DNA of 64,000 nt from CAYVTM01 sp964454645 (GCA_964454645.1 CAYVTM010000006.1:1-64000), one strand, 5' to 3'; positions 28,066-37,646 are shown, numbered from the stretch's first letter. Made by a program: numbers and translations. The notes: generated from the sequence alone by a model not told the origin.

Positions 28066-30483
28066 ATGCTACAAAAAAAAATCAGTTATGTACTATGTCT
28101 TTTAATCCTGATGGGCATAGCTTCTCAAGAGATTATAGCGCAAAATAAAAATATTGCTTTTCGCTCAAACAAGTCCTATGGCCAGCTCTCCAATATATGG
28201 GGATATGTTGATTCATCAGGAACTGAGTATGCATTGGCAGGCGCATTTAATTATCTTTCTATTGTTGATGTCTCGGATCCTGAGAATCCGGCAGAAAAAT
28301 TTACGGTTCCCGGACCGAACTCGGGTTGGCGCGAAATTCGTACCTGGGAAGGGTATGCCTATGTTACTACCGAAGGCGGAGGAGGAGTAACGATTGTAGA
28401 TTTACGCGATTTGCCTAATTCCATAAACCCGAAAATATATACGGGCGATGGTGTTATTGCCGGGCAATTGGACAAGATCCATGCTTTACACATCGATCAT
28501 GGAAAATTGTATTTGTATGGGGGTAATCTTCATGATGGAAAGGCGAAAATTTTCTCACTTGCCGATCCCTGGAACCCTACTTATATAGCGACGGTCTCCG
28601 ACCGTTACGTACACGACGGCTATGTGTGGAAAGATACCTTGTATTCCGGACAAATTTATGCCGGGTTGTTGGAAATTATTGATGCTACCGATCCACAAAA
28701 TCCGGTTGTTATCAATAGCCAGTTAACACCTAATCAGTTTACCCATAATACCTGGTTATCAAGCGATCATAAGGTTATTTATACTACAGATGAAGTAGAT
28801 GGCTCATATATTACTTCATACGATATATCGGATATACATGATATTAAAGAGTTGGATCGTATCCAATCGAATCCGGGATCGGGTTCGATCCCGCATAACA
28901 CCTATGTGTTGAACAACCCAATAGTAACGGGGGTGAATACTGACTTTTTGGTTACTTCATATTATACCGATGGGGTAACAATTGTAGATGCTGCCCGTCC
29001 GGATAATTTGGTACAGGTAGGCAATTATGATACCGCTCCCAACCTATCCGGAGGTGGCACGAACGGAACCTGGGGGGTATATCCTTTTCTTCCTTCAGGT
29101 AATTTATTAATCTCGAATATTCAGGGTGGAATGTATGTGTTGACACCCTCATATAAACGCGCTTGTTATTTGGAAGGAACAGTTGTTGATTCAGCGACTG
29201 GAATTATACTGGTGAATGCAACAATCACAGCGATCGGTCATCCTGAAGTAAATACGATAAGTACCTTGAGCGGAGGTTTTAAATCGGGCACTGCCGATTC
29301 AGGATATTATACCCTGCAAGTTGTTAAAGAGGGTTACATTACGCAGATTGTCGATAGTGTTTACTTAGATCATGGTGTAGTGAAGAATCTACAAATAAAA
29401 ATGGTACAGCGTCCGAACTTTGTTTTCGAAGGACTTGTAAAAGATGGAAGCTCGCAAGCCCTGTTGTCGAATGCACAGATTCGGATTTTCAACGATGAAT
29501 TCACATACAATGCAATAACGGATGCAAATGGAGAAGTTCAAATCGATCCGCTCTACTCGGGAACCTATACAATGTATGTTGGTAAAGCAGGCTGGAAATC
29601 TATTGAAATAGATTCACTGGTATTGAATAGCCAAACCGGAACATATACTACAGAGTTGAAACCCGGTTTTTATGATGATATGATTTTTGATTTTGGATGG
29701 GATATAAGTGGTACGGCAACTTCGGGACAATGGGTTAGAGATGTACCGATTGGAACTTCTTTTGCGGGGAATCAAATTAATCCGGGGACAGATGTGAGCG
29801 ATGATATAGGGGATATGTGTTACGTTACGGGAAATAAATCCGGTGCTCCAAATACTGCCGATTTGGATGGCGGTACAGCGATACTGACATCACCCAATAT
29901 AGATGCAACAGTAGTGAACAACCCCTCAGTAGGCTATTACCGATGGTTTGTATGTCGTAATCTAAGCGGTTTAGGAAACGATACAATGTATGTCGAACTG
30001 AGCAATGGTACCGAAACGAAACGCCTCGAAACCATTACTCCAAGCGATACGGATAACGGAACATGGGTGAATCGTGTATTTCGTATTGCCGACTTTATGA
30101 TTCCTACCTCAACTATGAAACTGATATTCCATGCTTCGGATCTGGGAACGGATCATATCGTTGAAGCAGGAGTAGATAAAGTAGAGTTGATGGAGAGCCC
30201 GGTTATTGAAAATATATCACAAACACTCAATAACCTCTATATATTAAAGGTTTACCCGAATCCATTAACTCATCAATCCCAGATTTATTTCGATTTGCGT
30301 GGACATTCGCTTGAGCAAAATGCGAAAATTGAATTAATAAACTTGCTGGGTGAAAGGCTCGAATCATTTACTGTGCAGGAAAGTAAAGGAACTATATCAC
30401 TGGATATGGATTTGCGTTCCGGTATATACTTTATCAGACTTAGCAATGGTAATAATCAACAAATGATTAAAGTGATTAAGTAA
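28066..30483 (+). CDS. Choice-of-anchor B family LVIVD protein with extra domains, T9SS cargo
   Basis: This 805-aa paralogue of the previous gene has a signal peptide ending ...QEIIAQ. The LVIVD propeller (~30-360) keeps the same blades (LSNIWGYVDSSGTEYALAG, HALHIDHGKLYLYG, FTHNTWLSSDHKVIYTTDE). Two carboxypeptidase regulatory-like domains follow (~366-445 and ~452-530). A beta-sandwich (~535-715) of the kind found C-terminal in secreted Bacteroidota metalloproteases comes next (FDFGWDISGTATSGQW, CYVTGN, LTSPNID), then the T9SS sorting domain (~725-805, VYPNPLTHQSQI). The pair looks like a duplication followed by domain gain in the second copy. An A9 run lies in codons 3-6. A terminator follows. 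Confidence 0.88.
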   Translation: MLQKKISYVLCLLILMGIASQEIIAQNKNIAFRSNKSYGQLSNIWGYVDSSGTEYALAGAFNYLSIVDVSDPENPAEKFTVPGPNSGWREIRTWEGYAYVTTEGGGGVTIVDLRDLPNSINPKIYTGDGVIAGQLDKIHALHIDHGKLYLYGGNLHDGKAKIFSLADPWNPTYIATVSDRYVHDGYVWKDTLYSGQIYAGLLEIIDATDPQNPVVINSQLTPNQFTHNTWLSSDHKVIYTTDEVDGSYITSYDISDIHDIKELDRIQSNPGSGSIPHNTYVLNNPIVTGVNTDFLVTSYYTDGVTIVDAARPDNLVQVGNYDTAPNLSGGGTNGTWGVYPFLPSGNLLISNIQGGMYVLTPSYKRACYLEGTVVDSATGIILVNATITAIGHPEVNTISTLSGGFKSGTADSGYYTLQVVKEGYITQIVDSVYLDHGVVKNLQIKMVQRPNFVFEGLVKDGSSQALLSNAQIRIFNDEFTYNAITDANGEVQIDPLYSGTYTMYVGKAGWKSIEIDSLVLNSQTGTYTTELKPGFYDDMIFDFGWDISGTATSGQWVRDVPIGTSFAGNQINPGTDVSDDIGDMCYVTGNKSGAPNTADLDGGTAILTSPNIDATVVNNPSVGYYRWFVCRNLSGLGNDTMYVELSNGTETKRLETITPSDTDNGTWVNRVFRIADFMIPTSTMKLIFHASDLGTDHIVEAGVDKVELMESPVIENISQTLNNLYILKVYPNPLTHQSQIYFDLRGHSLEQNAKIELINLLGERLESFTVQESKGTISLDMDLRSGIYFIRLSNGNNQQMIKVIK

Positions 30484-30504
30484 TTCATTATAGATAAAAA
30501 TGAG

Positions 30505-30541
30505 AAAGGTGTCGAATTTGTTTTCGGCACCTTTTATTTTT
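30505..30541 (+). terminator. Intrinsic terminator after choice-of-anchor B pair
   Basis: AAAGGTGTCGAA (30505-30516) pairs with TTCGGCACCTTT (30523-30534, one G-T pair) around TTTGTT and is followed by TATTTTTTAA. It lies between the convergent propeller and purS genes and has T-rich flanks on both strands. Confidence 0.82.
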
Positions 30542-30628
30542 TAATCGGAGAAAGAAAACCTGAGTAAGGAAGATGTTTTTATACATCTTAAGCTAAAGTT
30601 TTACAAGTTTGTTTTATTACAGGAAGAA

Positions 30629-30880
30629 TTATATTGCTTTCAGAGTAAACTCATAGCTTTCCATAATCAGGTTCGCTAAAAGTTTTTTACAAGCAGTATC
30701 CACTTTCTCGTGTGCATCCTTCTCATCCTTTGCATCTACTTCTAAGCTGATATGTTTTCCGATACGAACATTGTTGATCTCAGGAATACCTAAAGTTTTC
30801 ATACTCCCACTTACTGCCTTTCCTTGTGGATCTAAAATTTCTTTTAAAGGCATAACATTAATTTCTGCTTGGAATTTCAT
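30629..30880 (-). CDS. purS: Phosphoribosylformylglycinamidine synthase subunit PurS
   Basis: PurS is the small subunit linking PurL and PurQ in the fourth step of purine synthesis. The 83-aa protein has the PurS pattern FQAEINVMPLKEILDPQGKA, then a short LG..EINNVRIGKHISLEV core strand and a C-terminal helix with CKKLLANLI, at the usual length. Its start overlaps the pssA stop by 4 bases, so it is the last gene of rho-pssA-purS. purL and purQ are not in the window. Confidence 0.93.
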   Translation of the reverse strand: MKFQAEINVMPLKEILDPQGKAVSGSMKTLGIPEINNVRIGKHISLEVDAKDEKDAHEKVDTACKKLLANLIMESYEFTLKAI

Positions 30881-31563
30881 ACGTTCTTCTTTTTAACGGA
30901 TATAAGGGATAAAATTAGGTACAAGAGAATAATCGCCGGTACGGCTACAAACTTAAAAATTAAGATGCATATAGCCGAAAGGATTAAAAAAATAAATTGA
31001 ATACGATATTCCGACCAGGATAAACGCTTTATTTTTAACGAAAAAAGGGGCAGTTCTGCGATCAATAAGATACTCATAATCACAGTCAATATAATTAATA
31101 TTACCGGATTTGCGAGGAGCCGGCTGATGTATGTTTCTCCCTCCAGAATAAAAGGGATTGATCCGAAAAACAGGGCATTGGCAGGTGTTGGTAAGCCGAT
31201 AAAACGATCACTTTGACGTTCATCGATATTGAATTTTGCTAAGCGTAAAGCCGAAAATACCGGAATGATAAAGGCTGTAAAAGCAAGGCTTTCATTCAAT
31301 CCCGATTGTAGTAAAATTTGATAGACAATAACTCCCGGTACCAGACCAAAACTAATCACATCTGCCAGTGAATCTAATTCTTTTCCTAACGGAGAATAAG
31401 CTTTCAGTAAACGAGCCATCATTCCATCCATAAAATCGAATAAGGCGCTTAGCAGAATAAATAAAGCTGAAGTTTGTAAAGCGCCTTTGAAGGCGAATAC
31501 AATGGCGATACAACCACTTAATAAATTCAGGCAGGTAATAAAATTCGGAATGTGTTTTTTCAT
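30877..31563 (-). CDS. pssA: CDP-diacylglycerol-serine O-phosphatidyltransferase PssA
   Basis: PssA makes phosphatidylserine from CDP-diacylglycerol and serine in the inner membrane, the precursor of phosphatidylethanolamine. The CDP-alcohol phosphotransferase motif is complete: D-G-x2-A-R (DGMMARLL), then G and the two aspartates in GKELDSLADVISFG. About six to eight hydrophobic segments fill the 228-aa protein. The ATG at 31563 (MKKHIPNFITCLNLLSG) is preferred over an upstream in-frame ATG at 31581, because the family usually begins at MKKHIPN. It sits between rho and purS in one run. Confidence 0.94.
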   Translation of the reverse strand: MKKHIPNFITCLNLLSGCIAIVFAFKGALQTSALFILLSALFDFMDGMMARLLKAYSPLGKELDSLADVISFGLVPGVIVYQILLQSGLNESLAFTAFIIPVFSALRLAKFNIDERQSDRFIGLPTPANALFFGSIPFILEGETYISRLLANPVILIILTVIMSILLIAELPLFSLKIKRLSWSEYRIQFIFLILSAICILIFKFVAVPAIILLYLILSLISVKKKNV

Positions 31564-31593
31564 ACCTATGCTTTCATACATTTTACCGAACGG

Positions 31594-33156
31594 TTAACTA
31601 TTCATAGAAATCAAAAACTCTTCGTTCGATTTTGTTCCGCGCATTTGTTTTTGTAAAAACTCCATTGCTTCTACCGGATTCATGTCGGCTAAATGATTTC
31701 GTAATATCCAAATACGTTGCAATACATCTTTGTCCAGCAATAAATCGTCGCGACGGGTAGATGATGCATTGATGTCGATTGCAGGGAATACACGTTTGTT
31801 AGCTAGCTTACGGTCGAGCTGCAACTCCATATTACCGGTACCTTTAAATTCTTCAAAGATTACCTCATCCATTTTTGAACCGGTCTCTGTTAATGCCGTA
31901 GCGATAATGGTGAGTGACCCGCCGTTTTCGATTTTACGCGCAGCACCGAAGAAACGTTTCGGTTTATGTAAGGCATTGGCATCCACTCCTCCCGATAAAA
32001 TTTTTCCGGAAGCAGGGGCAACAGTATTGTATGCTCGCGCTAAACGAGTGATAGAGTCTAATAAAATAACTACATCATGCCCGCTTTCAACCATACGTTT
32101 TGCCTTTTCCAAAACAATATTGGCAATTTTTACATGGCGCTCTGCAGGCTCGTCAAAGGTCGAACTGACCACCTCTGCACGTACACTCCTTGCCATATCT
32201 GTAACCTCTTCCGGACGCTCATCAATTAATAAAATAATTAAATATACTTCGGGATGATTAGCTGCAATGGCATTCGCAACATCTTTTAGTAAAACAGTCT
32301 TACCTGTTTTAGGCTGTGCTACTATCAAACCCCGCTGCCCTTTACCAATAGGGGCAAACAAATCCATCAAACGTGTTGAATAATTTGATGGGTCTGAAAA
32401 TAAATTGAATTTCTCGAACGGAAACAGAGGAGTTAAATAATCGAAAGGTACACGATCTCTTACTTCCGCAGGAATACGACCATTAATGGTTTCTACCCGA
32501 ACCAGGGGGAAATACTTTTCACCTTCTTTCGGTGGACGAATACTTCCATGTACAGTATCTCCGGTTTTTAAACCGAATAGTTTTATCTGCGATTGAGATA
32601 CATAAATATCATCGGGTGATGTAAGATAGTTATAGTCGGAAGAACGTAAAAATCCATATCCATCAGGCATGATCTCTAATACGCCTTCGTTTACGATGGA
32701 ATTATCGAAGTCGAGAGTATTTAATAAAGAATCTCCTTTTGGAGATTTTGAACTTTTGTCGAAACGGTTTTGACGTTGGCGGTCTTCGCTTCTCTCTTGA
32801 ACTTCTGTACCCGATACCGTCGGGCTCGGCTCCGGAACCTTTTCAACTTCAGCTTCTACGGGGGCTTCTTCTCCAGGTTCTTCCTGCACTATTAGAGGAG
32901 CAGCAGCACTTACTTCCTTACTGTCTGCTTTTGTGCGGCGGCGTTTGGTTTTTTCGGGCTTCTCAGATGGTTCAGAGATATCCTCTGCACCCGGTTCAAC
33001 ATGCGTAGTTTCCTCAGCGGCTTCTCCTTTTTTATCTAAGATCTGATGCACAAGTTCTTGCTTGCGTAACTCATCATAATTAGAAATATTTAAGGATTTG
33101 GCAATCTCTCTTAACTCTGAAACGAGCTTGTCGTTCAATTCAGCAATATCGTACAT
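31594..33156 (-). CDS. rho: Transcription termination factor Rho
   Basis: Rho is the hexameric RNA helicase of factor-dependent termination. The 520-aa protein has an N-terminal Rho-N helical domain (1-45) followed by an acidic, low-complexity insert (~45-145). The cold-shock RNA-binding domain (~155-225, LEIMPDGYGFLRS) and the ATPase domain follow. Walker A reads AQPKTGKT (~280-287), Walker B VILLDSITRLARAYN, and the Q-loop/R-loop region GGSLTIIATALTETGS is present. The insert makes it about 100 aa longer than E. coli Rho, as is usual in Bacteroidota. A 252-base AT-rich leader precedes it, which could host autoregulation. pssA and purS follow closely. Confidence 0.98.
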   Translation of the reverse strand: MYDIAELNDKLVSELREIAKSLNISNYDELRKQELVHQILDKKGEAAEETTHVEPGAEDISEPSEKPEKTKRRRTKADSKEVSAAAPLIVQEEPGEEAPVEAEVEKVPEPSPTVSGTEVQERSEDRQRQNRFDKSSKSPKGDSLLNTLDFDNSIVNEGVLEIMPDGYGFLRSSDYNYLTSPDDIYVSQSQIKLFGLKTGDTVHGSIRPPKEGEKYFPLVRVETINGRIPAEVRDRVPFDYLTPLFPFEKFNLFSDPSNYSTRLMDLFAPIGKGQRGLIVAQPKTGKTVLLKDVANAIAANHPEVYLIILLIDERPEEVTDMARSVRAEVVSSTFDEPAERHVKIANIVLEKAKRMVESGHDVVILLDSITRLARAYNTVAPASGKILSGGVDANALHKPKRFFGAARKIENGGSLTIIATALTETGSKMDEVIFEEFKGTGNMELQLDRKLANKRVFPAIDINASSTRRDDLLLDKDVLQRIWILRNHLADMNPVEAMEFLQKQMRGTKSNEEFLISMNS

Positions 33157-33408
33157 TCAATTCAATTAATGTTAATGATGGATTTTTTTGTAAATACTAG
33201 AAATAAATTACTGGATCTTCTTAAATACTACAATACAAGAGTTTAGGAATTTGTAATGAAGATTTAATACAGAATGTGTCTTGATTAACACAGGGCAATT
33301 TTAAGAATTAATATTTAATTAACCAATTTTTTATAGATAAAATTCAAAATAGGGCTAAGGTATAAAGCGTAGGGTTATTTTTTATATTTTTACTCCCTAT
33401 ATAAAACT
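33157..33408. other. Divergent rho/pyrF intergenic region
   Basis: This is the longest gene-free stretch in the window and is very AT-rich. It holds no convincing reading frame or RNA gene. A TTTTTATATTTTTA block near 33380-33395 could be a -7-like element for pyrF. The rho side may be a long leader; attenuation of rho by its own product is known in other bacteria but is not visible here. Confidence 0.4.
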
Positions 33409-34242
33409 ATGAATAAAAGTACTCTTATTGCTCAAATAAAGCAAAAAAAATCTTTTCTCTGTATTGGTTTAGATACCGATATCAGGAAAATACCTAAGCA
33501 TTTGTTAAGTGCTAACGACCCGGTTTTCGAATTTAACAAGGCTGTTATTGATGCTACGCAGGATATTTGCGTGGCTTATAAGCCTAATGTCGCCTTTTAC
33601 GAAAGCATGGGTCCACAGGGTTGGATGAGTTTGCAAAAGACAATGGATTATATCCCGAACAACCTGTTCACCATCGCTGATGCAAAACGTGGAGACATAG
33701 GAAATACTTCTTCTTTATATGCCCGCGCCTTTTTCGAAAAAGAATATTCGGGTTTTTCCTTCGATTCGGTTACTGTTGCACCTTATATGGGCTCTGATTC
33801 GGTCAAGCCATTTTTAAACTATGCCGATAAATGGGCCATTTTGTTGATTCTTACTTCTAATGCGGGCAGTATAGACTTTCAGCAACAGAGTTTATCCGGC
33901 GGACAAAAACTCTATGAGAAGGTGTTGCAGGAAGCGATGCAATGGGGTTCTCCGGAGCAAATGATGTTTGTAATTGGAGCTACTCAGCCGGAAGCGATGG
34001 GGCATATCCGGAAATTAGCGCCCGATTCATTTTTCCTGGTTCCGGGGGTAGGAGCGCAAGGCGGAAGTCTGGAAGAAGTCTGTAAACATGGTTTAAACAA
34101 AGAAATAGGACTGTTGGTGAATGCCTCTCGAAGTATCCTATATGCTTCCTCCGGAAAGGATTTTGCCGGAAAAGCCCGCGAAGAAGCTTTACGGATGCAA
34201 TCCGAGATGGAAAAAATACTTGTATTTAATAAGTTGACTTAA
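33409..34242 (+). CDS. pyrF: Orotidine 5'-phosphate decarboxylase PyrF (type 2)
   Basis: PyrF decarboxylates OMP to UMP in the last step of pyrimidine synthesis. The 277-aa protein matches the longer type 2 family. It has FLCIGLDTDIRKIP, the catalytic DAKRGDIGNTSSLYA stretch, SVTVAPYMGSDSVKPF, and the phosphate-binding FLVPGVGAQGGSLEEV. Start is ATG with family-typical N terminus. DUF2851 follows 39 bases downstream on the same strand; pyrD lies 20 kb away on the other strand. Confidence 0.97.
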   Translation: MNKSTLIAQIKQKKSFLCIGLDTDIRKIPKHLLSANDPVFEFNKAVIDATQDICVAYKPNVAFYESMGPQGWMSLQKTMDYIPNNLFTIADAKRGDIGNTSSLYARAFFEKEYSGFSFDSVTVAPYMGSDSVKPFLNYADKWAILLILTSNAGSIDFQQQSLSGGQKLYEKVLQEAMQWGSPEQMMFVIGATQPEAMGHIRKLAPDSFFLVPGVGAQGGSLEEVCKHGLNKEIGLLVNASRSILYASSGKDFAGKAREEALRMQSEMEKILVFNKLT

Positions 34243-34281
34243 TCCTTCTTTCCCCGGAAATTTATATTAAGAAGTTTCCGA

Positions 34282-35556
34282 ATGAAAGAGGATTTTTTAC
34301 ATTTTGTGTGGAAGTATGGTTTATACCATCGGGAAAAATTACAGACCTTCGATCTGCAAGGGCTGAAAGTTATACAGTCGGGACAACAGAATTCACACGC
34401 CGGTCCCGACTTTTTTAATGCACAGCTACAAATCGATAATACCCTTTGGGCAGGAACGGTAGAAATTCATGTACGATCTTCCGATTGGTACAAACACAAT
34501 CACCAGCTTGATCCGGCTTATGATAATGTTATCCTGCATGTGGTTTATAAACATGATCAGGCGGTAATACGGATGGATGGATCAGAGATTCCGGTCTTGG
34601 AACTACAAGGAAAAATAGATACTTCTCTGTTACATACCTATCAATTACTCATCGAAAATCTTGCTCAGATTCCCTGCGAACAGCGTATTAATGAGGTAGA
34701 TGATTTCAACAAACGTTCCTGGATCGAACGCATGGGTATAGAACGCCTGGAATATAAAAGCAATGTTATTAAAGATGCTCTACAGAAAAACAGAGGTGAT
34801 TGGGAGAAAATATGTTTTGAATGGATGGTAAGAAATTTTGGGTTTAATGTGAATGCTGATGCTTTCGAACAGTTGGCTCAGAGTATCGATTATAAAATTC
34901 TCTTGAAAAATTCCGATGATCTTTTTAAGCTGGAAGCCTTGTTATTCGGGCAAGCCGGGATGTTACAATATCCATTTGAAGAAGCCTATCCGAAAGCACT
35001 CAAAAAAGAATATGCCTTTTTGAAAAAGAAATATCATTTAAAACATATACCCGTATTGCAATGGAGGTACATGCGCTTACGTCCCCGGAATTTTCCGAGC
35101 TTACGGATCGCGCAGCTTGCAGCCTGTATGTATCGTTCAACTTCTTTACTCAATGAAATACTCAATGAAAAAAGCTTGGAAGAATGGTACCGGTATTTTT
35201 CCGTTAACCTTTCCGATTATTGGAATGAACATTACCGCTTCGATAAAAAATCTTCTCTTCAGTTAAAACGGATGGGGAAGGAGGCAGTACATACAATTTT
35301 GGTTAATACGGTTGCTGTAATCCTGTTTAGCTATGGTAAGGAGAAAAATAATGAAAGTCATGCCCAACGGGCGATAGCTTTACTGCTATCCATCGAAAAA
35401 GAAGAGCCGGCGATCTTACGCTTATTCGAAGAATTGGGGATGCCTAATAACAACGCTTTCGATTCGCAGGCTCTGTTACACCTGAAAAAAAATTATTGTG
35501 ATGAAAAAAAATGCTTAACTTGCGGCATCGGATTAAAGATAATGAAGCAAACATAA
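34282..35556 (+). CDS. DUF2851 family protein
   Basis: This 424-aa member of the DUF2851 family is widespread in Bacteroidota and has no assigned function. Recognisable family features: the N-terminal LHFVWKYGLYHREKL, the GPDFFNAQLQIDNTLWAGTVEIH stretch (read in parts: HAGPDFFNAQL and WAGTVEIHVRSSDW), WRYMRLRPRNFPSLRIAQLA, and a C-terminal Cys cluster (CDEKKCLTCGIG) that might bind metal. No signal peptide or membrane segment is seen. Its TAA overlaps the next ATG (TAATG), implying coupled translation with the PspC-like gene. Confidence 0.88.
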   Translation: MKEDFLHFVWKYGLYHREKLQTFDLQGLKVIQSGQQNSHAGPDFFNAQLQIDNTLWAGTVEIHVRSSDWYKHNHQLDPAYDNVILHVVYKHDQAVIRMDGSEIPVLELQGKIDTSLLHTYQLLIENLAQIPCEQRINEVDDFNKRSWIERMGIERLEYKSNVIKDALQKNRGDWEKICFEWMVRNFGFNVNADAFEQLAQSIDYKILLKNSDDLFKLEALLFGQAGMLQYPFEEAYPKALKKEYAFLKKKYHLKHIPVLQWRYMRLRPRNFPSLRIAQLAACMYRSTSLLNEILNEKSLEEWYRYFSVNLSDYWNEHYRFDKKSSLQLKRMGKEAVHTILVNTVAVILFSYGKEKNNESHAQRAIALLLSIEKEEPAILRLFEELGMPNNNAFDSQALLHLKKNYCDEKKCLTCGIGLKIMKQT

Positions 35557-35777
35557 TGATGATTGCAAGCATCTTATATTTTTTTGAAAAACAGTCCTTT
35601 GGAGTTTGCACCTATTTGGCGAACAAATTCCGTATTTCTCTTTCGCGTGTCCGCTTGTTTTTTATTTATACTTCTTTTCTTTCGGTAGGAGCCCCGATCC
35701 TCTTTTATTTCCTGGCTTTCTTCGTATTAGACATTCGTAAATTTGTAAAAACCCGCAAAAGAGTTTGGGATATTTAA
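35556..35777 (+). CDS. Small PspC-domain-like membrane protein
   Basis: This 73-aa protein matches the short PspC-like family common next to DUF2851 in Bacteroidota (FFEKQSFGVCTYLANKF, SRVRLFFIY, SVGAPILFYFLAFF). One to two hydrophobic segments (~25-60) suggest a membrane location. ATG at 35556 is chosen because it shares its A with the DUF2851 stop; a longer in-frame reading would run inside DUF2851. PspC proteins take part in membrane-stress responses elsewhere; a role here is inferred only. Confidence 0.75.
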   Translation: MMIASILYFFEKQSFGVCTYLANKFRISLSRVRLFFIYTSFLSVGAPILFYFLAFFVLDIRKFVKTRKRVWDI

Positions 35778-35810
35778 GATTATCCATTTTCAAGTTCCGA
35801 AAAATCCATT

Positions 35811-36227
35811 TTATTTTTTACCTGAACGCATTGCCTTAAGGACTTTCAGTGCGGGGTCTTTAGTAAATTTTTTATAGGCTTCTGTTTCACATGCATATAA
35901 AGCAATCTTCCCTTCGGAATTATGATGAATTCCGAAACCGTAGCGCTTGCACAGGGGAGAAGTCCGAAAACAGGCTTGTCCCTTCGAGAAAAAATCTTCT
36001 CTTGCTTTTGCCTGCTGAGATTGGGGAATGTTGTTTTTGATGGCATAGCAATGGAACAGCACATCGTCGGAGGTGAATTTATAAGGATGTTGGCTGATCA
36101 TTTCAAACTGAATATTTGCCAGTGTTTTTCCGCTAACTTTTATTGGCGGTATTTCGGCAGATTTTAATTTGCAATCTTCTGCAATTTCTATAAAGGTATT
36201 TTGGTAATTGGTGGTATGAACTTTCAT
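35811..36227 (-). CDS. DUF6157 family protein
   Basis: This 138-aa cytosolic protein resembles the DUF6157 family: an N-terminal HTTNYQNTFIEIAEDC, then LANIQFEMISQHPYKFTSDD, FFSKGQACFRTSPLCKRYG and HHNSEGKIALYACET. These blocks appear in the same order in family members. Function is unknown. It starts one base after the recX stop and so is co-transcribed with recX. Confidence 0.75.
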   Translation of the reverse strand: MKVHTTNYQNTFIEIAEDCKLKSAEIPPIKVSGKTLANIQFEMISQHPYKFTSDDVLFHCYAIKNNIPQSQQAKAREDFFSKGQACFRTSPLCKRYGFGIHHNSEGKIALYACETEAYKKFTKDPALKVLKAMRSGKK

Positions 36228-36228
36228 A

Positions 36229-36726
36229 TCAGGATATTAGTTTTTCGGCTTTATGTATCTGATCCCAAATTTGTTCCGCTTCAAATCCCCTGCTTATAAG
36301 GTATTGAGCGATTTTGTAATTCTTTTTAGGGTTCGGTACGGTTTTCAGCTCAATAGCTTTTTTTTGGATTAAAGCACTTATTGTGGAAGCATAGGTTTCG
36401 TCGTCTATTTGTTGCAAAGCCTTATGTATGCAATACGGACTGACTTTTTTGAGTTTGAGGGCCTGTTCAATTTTTTGTTTTCCCCAATGTTTAATACGGA
36501 ACTTGCCGCCTGCATAATGTATGGCGAATCGTTCTTCATTCAGGAAGTTGGTATCAATTAATTCGCTGATGATGAGTTCCACATCGCGGCTATGCAGGCC
36601 CATCTCGTATAATTTAGTACGTACTTCGTATTGGCTGCGTTCCTGATACGCACAATAGTATTCGGCTTTGGCTTTAGCCGATTTATAGTCGTAGATCTTT
36701 TTCGCTTTCACTTCGCGTTGAACCAT
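36229..36726 (-). CDS. recX: Regulatory protein RecX
   Basis: RecX binds RecA filaments and limits their growth. The 165-aa protein is made of three-helix repeats. It carries the family marker YQERSQYEVRTKLYEMGL near the N terminus, followed by DTNFLNEERFAIHYAGGKF, KWGKQKIEQ-like KHWGKQKIEQALK, and the C-terminal KIAQYLISRGFEAEQIWDQI. Length is in the normal range. recA is not in the window. DUF6157 follows in the same transcript. Confidence 0.92.
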   Translation of the reverse strand: MVQREVKAKKIYDYKSAKAKAEYYCAYQERSQYEVRTKLYEMGLHSRDVELIISELIDTNFLNEERFAIHYAGGKFRIKHWGKQKIEQALKLKKVSPYCIHKALQQIDDETYASTISALIQKKAIELKTVPNPKKNYKIAQYLISRGFEAEQIWDQIHKAEKLIS

Positions 36727-36772
36727 ATACGAAGATACAAAAATTGGATTATAGGAAATTATTTTTGTAAGC

Positions 36773-37570
36773 CTATTCCATAGGATATGTTTTTACCGGA
36801 TGGGGCGAGGAACGCACTTTTGTATTTCGATATCTATTAGCTAATGAAAAAGAAAAACCTATACTGGCAATACTTTTTTCAAAAGGTAAATTACGCCCGG
36901 ATAAGATTTTTGCATCAGATATCTGTAGCTGAAGTTTTATGTATTGCCATCCTCCGCGAATTGTTATTGCCGGTTCAAAGAGATAAGAGGTACGGTTGCG
37001 CGAAAGTGTATCGAGATAAGGATACTCATCATGCGAGCTTTCGAGATTAGTAGAAAAATTATAAAAAGATACCTGCGAGAATCTGGGAGAAAACGCGAGG
37101 TCTATATATTTTGTGGTGATACCTATGGAAGGTTGTATGAAATATTTCATATAGGACATACTGGAGACATTATGTACATGAGGCGACTTAGAGTTGTACC
37201 GATGTTGTTGGTGGGAGATCCCGTATCCGGCGAAAGCTTCCAGAACTCCATTTTCTCCGACGGTTCGATAGTATCCCAGTGCTAAATCCGAATAAGTTCC
37301 CTTGCCGCCATTCCCTGCACTGTAGTTTCCTCCCCGGGCTTCCATATAACTGCCCATTAAAGCAATATGGTTGGTGATAGAATAAGCTCCTTGGAAATCG
37401 AGAGTCTTAATATGCTCCGCTTCTCCATTGGAAATGCTTGCCCTTAGCTCATTCTTCTCTTTAAACATAGGGACGTTGTGGGTATTGGGTATATAATAGG
37501 TGTGCTTACAGCTAGACAATAGCACAGAAATAGATAAACCAAATAGAAATAACAAGCTTAACCTTTTCAT
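36773..37570 (-). CDS. Predicted outer-membrane lipoprotein, unknown family
   Basis: I do not recognise a named family. The 265-aa protein begins with a lipoprotein signal (MKRLSLLFLFGLSISVLLSSC), so it is probably lipidated. The remainder alternates polar and hydrophobic residues with many aromatics (ALGYYRTVGENGVLEAFAGYG, FIQPSIGITTKYIDLAFSP in parts), as in outer-membrane beta-barrel-like proteins. ATG at 37570 is chosen over one nine codons upstream because it starts the signal peptide directly. A similar-sized lipoprotein gene lies 76 bases upstream on the same strand. Confidence 0.72.
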   Translation of the reverse strand: MKRLSLLFLFGLSISVLLSSCKHTYYIPNTHNVPMFKEKNELRASISNGEAEHIKTLDFQGAYSITNHIALMGSYMEARGGNYSAGNGGKGTYSDLALGYYRTVGENGVLEAFAGYGISHQQHRYNSKSPHVHNVSSMSYMKYFIQPSIGITTKYIDLAFSPRFSQVSFYNFSTNLESSHDEYPYLDTLSRNRTSYLFEPAITIRGGWQYIKLQLQISDAKILSGRNLPFEKSIASIGFSFSLANRYRNTKVRSSPHPVKTYPME

Positions 37571-37646
37571 GATTGTATTACTCTTTCTTTCGCACACCTT
37601 ACATAAGGATCTGTGTTAGCTGAACTGCTAATTTACTGTTTTAGCC

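Noticed and set aside
37617..37632. Small hairpin TTAGC/GCTAA between two lipoprotein genes
   Set aside because: Five base pairs only; expected by chance in AT-rich DNA.
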